From NCBI RefSeq assembly GCF_014636275.1, contig NZ_BMEB01000001.1:62001-126000 (forward strand): a stretch of 64,000 bases of DNA, written 5' to 3'. The translations under genes and the position numbers were made by a program. This DNA comes from Cellulomonas carbonis. Its GTDB lineage: Bacteria; Actinomycetota; Actinomycetes; Actinomycetales; Cellulomonadaceae. The number at the start of each line of letters is the position of its first letter. The stretch's first letter is position 1. The notes under the pieces are model-generated. The model saw nothing but the letters and a program-made list of their open reading frames with translations, had not been told where the DNA came from and did not search any database. Below, piece after piece: positions 59,440 through 64,000 of this stretch.

Positions 59440-60777
59440 TCACCGGTCGTCGTGCCGGGGTGGTGGTCGATGGCCGCCCGAGGGCTTCCTGCGGGTCGGT
59501 GACATGCCGCGGGGGTACGGGCGTTCCGGGTGGGGGAGGACAACGTCGACGAGGAGAGGCATCCGGGCGAGGCGCCCACGTGCTTGTGCGTCCTTCCACT
59601 CGCGGTGGAGCCGGGCCCGCTCCTCGAGGTCGAGCCGCGAGAGGACCTGCTCGACCGCGGCGAGGATCGAGCCGCGCAGGAGCCAGGAGGCGGTGTTCTC
59701 CCGGGCGTCGACCATGATGAGCTCGGTCAGGATGGCCTGGGTCTCCCGCAGGACGTCGACGCTCTGACCGAGTGCTCGCTCGGCGTCCTCCTGGCGGTCG
59801 TCGGCCTCGGCGACGACCAGCGCACCGAAGCCTCGGATGCACTCCGCCGTGTCCCTCAGGACGACCGCGAAGACGGTGCGCAGCTCGGCGCCGTACGGGT
59901 CGTCTCGTCCCGACGTCGCTCTCGGGAGCTCGATGAGCACGACGGCGAAGAGCGAACGGATGGCCAGCAGGGCGTGCTCGAGCGCGTCGAGCCCCGAGGA
60001 GAGCACCGGCTCGACGTCCGCGGTGCCCAGCGCGCGTGAGTTGAGCCGTCGGCTGTCCTTCAGTGCCGCGATGCGCTCGGTGGCGGACGCGACGAGGAGG
60101 TTCGCCGCCCGCGCGCGTGTCATCCAGTCCTCGACGTCGGCCTGGGTGACCGGCCGCTCGTCGAGGACGTCCGCAGCCGCGTCCAGCGGAGCGGCTGCCC
60201 CGTCGGCCACGCGAACGAGGGCTCGACCCGCCGAGGCGGTGGGCATCGCGGGCGGGTACAGGACGTTGAAGGCCACTCCGACGGCGGCGCCGATCAGGGT
60301 GTTGAGGATCCTGATCTCGGCGGCCACGTCCTGGTTGGCCACGCCCAGGATGAGCATGGCGCTGATCGGTGTCTCCAGCGCCTGCTCACCGAGTCGGAGC
60401 ACCTTCGCCAGCAGGAGAGAGGCGGCGATGGCCGCTCCGAGGCTCCACCAGGTCAGACCGACGACGGTGGACAGGGCCGTGGCGACGAGGACGCCCGAGA
60501 GCACCGCCCCGACCCGGACGGCGCCCATCCTGATCGTGGAGAACGCGGATGCCTGGACCACGAGGAGCGCGGTGAGCGGTCCAGTGAGGTCGATCACCCC
60601 ATCGGTGAGCGCCATCGAGATGAGGTACGACACGACAGCCGCAGCCGTGAGGCGGCCGATGGTGGCCATCGTCGGCAGCAGGCGAACGGGGACGTCCCGC
60701 CAGCGCGCGGGATGGTCCGGCCAGGCCGCGGCCGCGAGACGCCGGGCCGAGGAGCCGATGTGAGCTGTGAGCGCCAT
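59440..60777 (-). CDS. FUSC/aromatic acid exporter family membrane protein
   Basis: A 445-aa protein of the FUSC (ArAE) superfamily, which exports aromatic acids and other small molecules. About six hydrophobic helices occupy residues 30-190 (ATIGRLTAAAVVSYLISMAL, LTALLVVQASAFSTIR, VGAVLSGVLVATALSTVVGLTWWSLGAAIAASLLLAK). TPISAMLILGV and NTLIGAAVGVAFNVLYPPA are family-like. The C-terminal half is a long helical cytoplasmic domain ending in a Pro/Arg-rich tail. ATG at 60777 fits the family start; another ATG at 60822 adds 15 residues. With the next gene it is probably controlled by the divergent TetR regulator. Confidence 0.82.
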   Translation of the reverse strand: MALTAHIGSSARRLAAAAWPDHPARWRDVPVRLLPTMATIGRLTAAAVVSYLISMALTDGVIDLTGPLTALLVVQASAFSTIRMGAVRVGAVLSGVLVATALSTVVGLTWWSLGAAIAASLLLAKVLRLGEQALETPISAMLILGVANQDVAAEIRILNTLIGAAVGVAFNVLYPPAMPTASAGRALVRVADGAAAPLDAAADVLDERPVTQADVEDWMTRARAANLLVASATERIAALKDSRRLNSRALGTADVEPVLSSGLDALEHALLAIRSLFAVVLIELPRATSGRDDPYGAELRTVFAVVLRDTAECIRGFGALVVAEADDRQEDAERALGQSVDVLRETQAILTELIMVDARENTASWLLRGSILAAVEQVLSRLDLEERARLHREWKDAQARGRLARMPLLVDVVLPHPERPYPRGMSPTRRKPSGGHRPPPRHDDR

Positions 60778-60862
60778 CGCCCCCAGTACACCCCCTCGGG
60801 CTCCCGGGCCGGGAGACCGCATCGCACCTGGTCGTGGCCGGGCGACGGTCCGTCGGAGGGGG

Positions 60863-61363
60863 CTACGCGTGGTGCTGCGTCAGGAGCGGCTCCTCGGACG
60901 CGCCGGCTGCCGTGGTCGCCGACGTCGCGGCGCGGCGGGGCCAGGTCCAGGCGGAACGCAGGATGAAGGCGAGGATCAGGACCTCGACCCCGATGTGCAG
61001 GCCGTAGTAGAAGGCCCAGTCCGATGACGCCCCTGCCGCGTTGAACACCATGACCGGGACGTACAGCGATGCCACGACCAGGTTCGTAGCGCGGTTCACC
61101 TTCGCGGGCAGCGCCATGGAGAGCATCACCATCACGGCCGGGATCCCGATGACCACCACGAAGATGGTCATCAGCGTCGGGGTGATGTCGAACTCGAAGA
61201 TGCCCCCACCCCGGATCTGGTCGATGGCGCCGGGCTGGTAGAGGTGGAAGTAGTCGATGTAGATGACGAAGAACATCAGGCTGGTCCACGCGGCCGCGAG
61301 CCTGGCCTGCACGGGAACCGGCGTGGTGTCGAGCAGGCTCGGGGTGCTCGTTCGGATGGTCAT
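60863..61363 (-). CDS. DUF6326-like four-helix membrane protein
   Basis: A 166-aa membrane protein with four helices (SLMFFVIYIDYFHLY, LMTIFVVVIGIPAVMVMLSMAL, NLVVASLYVPVMVFNAAG, YYGLHIGVEVLILAFILRSAW). The conserved-looking YIDYFHLYQPGAIDQI resembles the uncharacterised DUF6326 family (from memory). An AAGGAAG site precedes the ATG at 61363. It lies directly opposite the TetR gene across the operator array and 85 bp before the FUSC gene, so it is likely the first gene of a TetR-controlled unit. Function unknown. Confidence 0.65.
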   Translation of the reverse strand: MTIRTSTPSLLDTTPVPVQARLAAAWTSLMFFVIYIDYFHLYQPGAIDQIRGGGIFEFDITPTLMTIFVVVIGIPAVMVMLSMALPAKVNRATNLVVASLYVPVMVFNAAGASSDWAFYYGLHIGVEVLILAFILRSAWTWPRRAATSATTAAGASEEPLLTQHHA

Positions 61364-61560
61364 CGGTTCTTCCTTCGAGAGGAGCGGTCCGTCCGCTGAG
61401 GTGGCGGCGGGTCTGGGCGTGCATGCCCACTGAGGGGACGTTCCCGTCGGTCGGGTCGTCAGACGGTGACGACTCCTCCTCGGGTGGGCCGGCCCCGACG
61501 GGGCGGAAGGTGTTTCGCCGAGCGACCGAAGCGAAGACCCCCAGCCGCTGGCGTGGACCC

Positions 61561-61615
61561 GTACGCCGTACTCGTACGGCGTACTCGTACGCTGTACTGT
61601 GGCCGTACGCTGTAC
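61561..61615. promoter_or_regulatory. Array of four GTAC-n3-GTAC operators between TetR and DUF6326 genes
   Basis: Four 11-mers of form GTACGSYGTAC or its complement start at 61561, 61574, 61587 and 61605. The first three have an exact 13-bp period. The first two are perfect inverted copies of each other, and the last two are identical (GTACGCTGTAC). TANNNT boxes (TACTGT at 61595, TACGCT at 61607) are embedded. This is a strong candidate for autoregulatory TetR binding controlling both directions. Confidence 0.75.
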
Positions 61616-61654
61616 GTTCGTCAAGAGGTTCGAGCGAGCGAGAGGCACCTATTC

Positions 61655-62323
61655 GTGAGGGAAGAGCGCCACGTCGCGTCAGCCGCGGGGCTGAGCAAGC
61701 GGCGACTGGTGGCCGAGGCCATCCGGATCGCCGACAGCGAGGGGGTCGAAGGGCTGAGCATGCGCCGGTTGGCCAGCGCGCTCGGCGCGGGGGCGATGTC
61801 GCTCTACCACTACGTGTCGAACAAGGAGGAGCTGCTCGACGCCATGATCGACGTCGTGTTCGACGAGATCGAGCTCCCGCCCGAGGACACGGACTGGCAA
61901 TCGGCGATGCGACGACGGTCGGTCTCCGCCCGGGAGGTCCTCGCGCGCCATCGATGGGCGATCGGTCTCATGGAGTCGAGGACATCGCCAGGCCCCGCAC
62001 ACCTGCGCCACCGTGAAGCGGTGACCGCCTGCTTGCGGAAGGCCGGCTTCTCCGTCCTGATGGCCACACACGCCAACTGGTTGCTCGACGTCTACGTCTA
62101 CGGTTTCGCACTGCAGGATGCGAGTCTGCCGTTCGACACCGCCGACGAGTTCTCGGACATGGCCGAGGGCGTCTACCTGCCCCAGCTCCCTGCTGACGAG
62201 TTCCCCTACCTCAACGAGTCCGCGGCGGGGCTCGTCGCTGCCGGCTACGACCCGGCGGGGGAGTTCCTCTTCGGCCTCGACCTCGTCCTGGCCGCTCTCG
62301 AGCCCCTGAGGTCCTCCACGTAG
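61655..62323 (+). CDS. TetR-family transcriptional repressor
   Basis: A 222-aa repressor. The N-terminal helix-turn-helix is typical: LSKRRLVAEAIRIADSEGVEGLSMRRLASALGAGAMSLYHYVSNKEELLDAMID (residues ~15-65). The C-terminal ligand domain is of the TetR_C class with LLDVYVYGFALQDASLPF and a hydrophobic end, as in regulators of drug exporters. GTG at 61655 has AGAGG upstream. It probably binds the GTAC array just upstream and represses itself and the divergent membrane genes until a small molecule binds. Codon use is slightly less GC-biased than its neighbours, which may hint at transfer. Confidence 0.88.
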   Translation: MREERHVASAAGLSKRRLVAEAIRIADSEGVEGLSMRRLASALGAGAMSLYHYVSNKEELLDAMIDVVFDEIELPPEDTDWQSAMRRRSVSAREVLARHRWAIGLMESRTSPGPAHLRHREAVTACLRKAGFSVLMATHANWLLDVYVYGFALQDASLPFDTADEFSDMAEGVYLPQLPADEFPYLNESAAGLVAAGYDPAGEFLFGLDLVLAALEPLRSST

Positions 62324-62521
62324 CCGGTTGCGACGTCGTTCGGGAGGCGTGCCGCGCTGGTGGGAGGGGGCGACGCGGTCGGGAAACCTTCACCACGTGG
62401 GTGGGCCCGGGCAGCCTGGGGCGTGGCGATCCCGTCACGGTCTGCCGGTGCGACGCGTGGCTCGTCGAAGGCCTTCATGATCGTTCTTGATCCGGCGGGC
62501 GCTCTGGGCCGGACATGCAGA

Positions 62522-62543
62522 AGGCCCCGCCGGAGCGGGGCCT
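62522..62543 (-). terminator. Terminator of tRNA-Asn
   Basis: A 9-bp stem (62522-62530 with 62535-62543), loop CGGA, lies 20 bp past the tRNA 3' end on the minus strand. The minus strand continues with TTCTGC. Confidence 0.7.
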
Positions 62544-62563
62544 GACCTGCGGTTCTGCTTCTG

Positions 62564-62636
<73 letters not shown>

Positions 62637-62650
62637 TCGCGCGGGTCGAA

Positions 62651-62656
62651 ATGCTA
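62651..62656 (-). promoter_or_regulatory. -10 box of tRNA-Asn
   Basis: On the minus strand, TAGCAT lies 14 bp upstream of the mature 5' end, so a short 5' leader is expected. Confidence 0.5.
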
Positions 62657-62740
62657 CCTGATGCCGGGGGGTGCGCCAGAACGCGGCGTGTCACCGCGAA
62701 CCGGACGAGGTGTCGACCCGGGTGCGCGAGCCGCGGGGGC

Positions 62741-63244
62741 TCAGGAGAGCCCGGCCGCCTCCCGCACGCGGGCCTCCGCCTCGTCCACGGCGCGTGCCGT
62801 GGAGGGATCCGTGAGGTCGACGTGACCCGTGCCGATGACCTGGGTGAAGAGCCGCCCGTCGGCGTCGCGCCGGAGGACGACGCGGACCGTGCGGCGGCCC
62901 GGCAGCGCGACCTGCTCGTGGTGGACGACGGACGACTGGACGCGCTCGTGCAGCACGCGCGGGAGCCCGCCGGGTGAGCGGTCGACGAGCGCGAGCTCGG
63001 TCGCGGGTGTCCCGTCCACCCAGGTCACCGTGAGGGCGCTCGTCTCGTCCGAGAGGCGCGCGGCGTCGACGTCGGTCCACGCACGGCGCAGCACGTCCTC
63101 ACCGCGGACGACGGCGAGCCCGGCACGCGTCGCGACGGCCCAGCCGTCGGCGAGCTCGGCGACGGCGAGGACGTCGGAGCGCGCGGCGCCGAGGCGCTCG
63201 CGGACGTCGTCGGGCAGGGCGGGGCGTCGTCGGAACAGCGGCAT
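62741..63244 (-). CDS. Conserved actinobacterial protein of unknown function
   Basis: A 167-aa protein with no known domain. MPLFRRRPALPDDVRERL is a basic start, then strands with DGWAVATRAGLAVV, RRAWTDVDAARL, VTWVDG and RTVRVVLRRDADGRLFTQVIGTG, which suggest a small beta-sandwich fold. There is no signal peptide. ATG at 63244 is 6 nt after a TAGGTT box (leaderless). Similar short proteins are common next to tRNA genes in actinobacteria, from memory. Confidence 0.7.
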   Translation of the reverse strand: MPLFRRRPALPDDVRERLGAARSDVLAVAELADGWAVATRAGLAVVRGEDVLRRAWTDVDAARLSDETSALTVTWVDGTPATELALVDRSPGGLPRVLHERVQSSVVHHEQVALPGRRTVRVVLRRDADGRLFTQVIGTGHVDLTDPSTARAVDEAEARVREAAGLS

Positions 63245-63250
63245 GCGCCC

Positions 63251-63256
63251 AACCTA
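63251..63256 (-). promoter_or_regulatory. -10 box of a leaderless promoter
   Basis: On the minus strand, TAGGTT ends 6 nt before the ATG at 63244. Confidence 0.55.
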
Positions 63257-63273
63257 CGACGCCCGCCGCCGCC

Positions 63274-63615
63274 TCAGGTGCGGGGCTGGGCGGGGTTGGT
63301 CGGGACGCCCTGCGACGGCGGGTTCTGCACCGGCCCCTGCGTGTCGGGCGAGACCTTGCTTCCGCCCGCGGGAGCGGACGTGTCGGCGGGCGGGGCGCTC
63401 GCGTCGCCGTCGGAGGTCTCGGCGCCCTCGGCGACCGCGCGCCGACGCATCTGGAGCACCTGCACCACGGGGAGGCGGTTGCCGTGGGCTCGCTCGAACT
63501 CGAGCAGCGAGTCGATCTGGCCGACGTCGAGCGACCGGATCCGGTGGCCGAGCGCCGTCACCGAGAGGTGGTCGAAGTCAGGGATGGGCAGGTCCGTGCG
63601 TGCGGGATCAGGCAT
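63274..63615 (-). CDS. Small protein with DUF8129-like domain
   Basis: A 113-aa protein. Residues ~9-65 (LPIPDFDHLSVTALGHRIR, LDVGQIDSLLEFERAHGNRLPV) match the short helical motif I know from actinobacterial lipid-droplet-associated-like proteins (DUF8129 or similar). The rest is a disordered Pro/Ser/Gly tail. No membrane segment. It lies 29 bp upstream of the 167-aa gene in the same direction, though that gene appears to have its own promoter. Function unknown; the domain name is from memory. Confidence 0.65.
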   Translation of the reverse strand: MPDPARTDLPIPDFDHLSVTALGHRIRSLDVGQIDSLLEFERAHGNRLPVVQVLQMRRRAVAEGAETSDGDASAPPADTSAPAGGSKVSPDTQGPVQNPPSQGVPTNPAQPRT

Positions 63616-63824
63616 GTCGTCCTCCGTCCTGGGCGCGGTGGCCGCGCCCGGTGTCCGTGGTCGTCAGCGGCCGAGCAGCGTGACGCTGCTGCCCGTGGCA
63701 TCTCCCGATCGTGCGCGACGACGCCCCGGTCGGCCACCGGAGACCGTCGGTGCCGACCCGGCGGCGACGTCGGGCACCAGCCGGAACAGCTGTCAACCAT
63801 CAGCCGAAGGGCTGGAGCGGGTCG

Positions 63825-63898
63825 TGGGCCAGGTGGGGCTTGAACCCACGACCGACGGATTATGAGTCCGCTGCTCTGACCGGCTGAGCTACTGGCCC
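63825..63898 (-). tRNA. tRNA with CAT anticodon, probably tRNA-Ile2
   Basis: A 74-nt cloverleaf: acceptor GGGCCAG pairs with CTGGCCC, anticodon loop CTCATAA, T-arm GTGGGTTCAAGCCCCAC, discriminator A. CAT could be elongator Met or lysidine-modified Ile2. The C4-G69 and C5-G68 acceptor pairs, which TilS recognises, favour Ile2; it lacks initiator features. Confidence 0.9.
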
Positions 63899-63907
63899 GC
63901 GGGCGCG

Positions 63908-63913
63908 AAGATA
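63908..63913 (-). promoter_or_regulatory. -10 box of the CAT tRNA
   Basis: On the minus strand, TATCTT lies 9 bp before the mature 5' end. Confidence 0.4.
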
Positions 63914-63967
63914 TCAGCGCTCACGACGGCTCGGGCCGGGGCAGGCCGGCCAGCGTGACGGGCGCGC

Positions 63968-63973
63968 TAGCAT
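63968..63973 (+). promoter_or_regulatory. -10 box of a leaderless promoter at the right edge
   Basis: TAGCAT ends 6 nt before the GTG at 63980. Confidence 0.5.
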
Positions 63974-63979
63974 CGGCCC

Positions 63980-64000
63980 GTGACGATGACACAGCACGCG
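63980..64000 (+). CDS. Start of a gene cut by the window edge
   Basis: GTG at 63980 opens a frame reading MTMTQHA before the sequence ends. It is called only because a TAGCAT -10 box sits 6 nt upstream, the leaderless pattern seen at other genes here. Product unknown. Confidence 0.4.

Noticed and set aside
62324-62521. A gene between the TetR gene and tRNA-Asn
   Set aside because: Short minus-strand frames here are Arg/Pro-rich with no ribosome site and no recognisable protein; treated as intergenic.
63825-63898. Initiator tRNA-Met
   Set aside because: The acceptor starts with a paired G1-C72 and the anticodon stem lacks the three G-C pairs of an initiator; Ile2 or elongator Met remain.

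Overview
The window is chromosomal DNA from a high-GC actinobacterium. Codons end almost entirely in G or C, GTG starts are common, and start/stop overlaps (ATGA, GTGA) are frequent. The layout (leuA, recO-uppS, zur/znuABC next to glyS, dusB, dgt-dnaG) and the many alpha-glucan enzymes suggest Cellulomonadaceae (Cellulomonas or a relative); this placement is inference, not proven. Both ends cut genes: leuA lacks its 5' part, and a gene beginning at 63980 runs off the right edge.

1-11.6 kb is mainly housekeeping: leuA (partial), rsgA, recO-uppS, a VOC protein, a small DedA-like protein, a zinc-uptake operon znuA-znuC-znuB-zur whose promoter carries two tandem Zur boxes, glyS and a dus gene. 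11.6-16.2 kb holds a lipoprotein alpha-amylase and two tandem membrane-anchored beta-propeller paralogues of unknown role. 16.2-25.3 kb is a maltodextrin locus: alpha-glucosidase, LacI-type regulator, and divergent malE-malF-malG plus a second GH13 enzyme. No ATPase gene is present, so a shared ATPase encoded elsewhere must power the transporter. 25.4-31.2 kb has dgt, dnaG, ddaH, an orphan gene and a HAD phosphatase. 31.2-42.3 kb has a DUF554 membrane protein, two cyclic-di-GMP proteins facing each other, a P2-type cation ATPase, and an ABC exporter whose permease is a fused tandem dimer.

42.3-59.1 kb is the most unusual part. It is a 16.8-kb, seven-gene, single-strand run read right to left from one recognisable promoter. 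The first four genes encode very large proteins (964, 954, 1376 and 554 aa) without signal peptides and overlap each other at stop/start codons. They are followed by a protein with nine CxxC-type zinc-ribbon-like repeats, a phospholipase-D-like protein and an M15/LAS-like metallopeptidase. The last two share the same kind of N-terminal peptidoglycan-binding-like domain. The cluster has the composition of an uncharacterised multi-protein assembly with enzymatic cargo, but its function cannot be read from sequence alone.

59.4-62.3 kb is a FUSC exporter, a DUF6326-like membrane protein and a divergent TetR regulator, with a striking array of four GTAC-n3-GTAC 11-mers between them. The right end holds tRNA-Asn, two small conserved actinobacterial genes and a CAU-anticodon tRNA (probably Ile2). 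A recurring theme is leaderless promoters: at about a dozen genes an xANNNT -10 box lies exactly 6-7 nt before the start codon. I see no rRNA, CRISPR array, insertion sequence or prophage.
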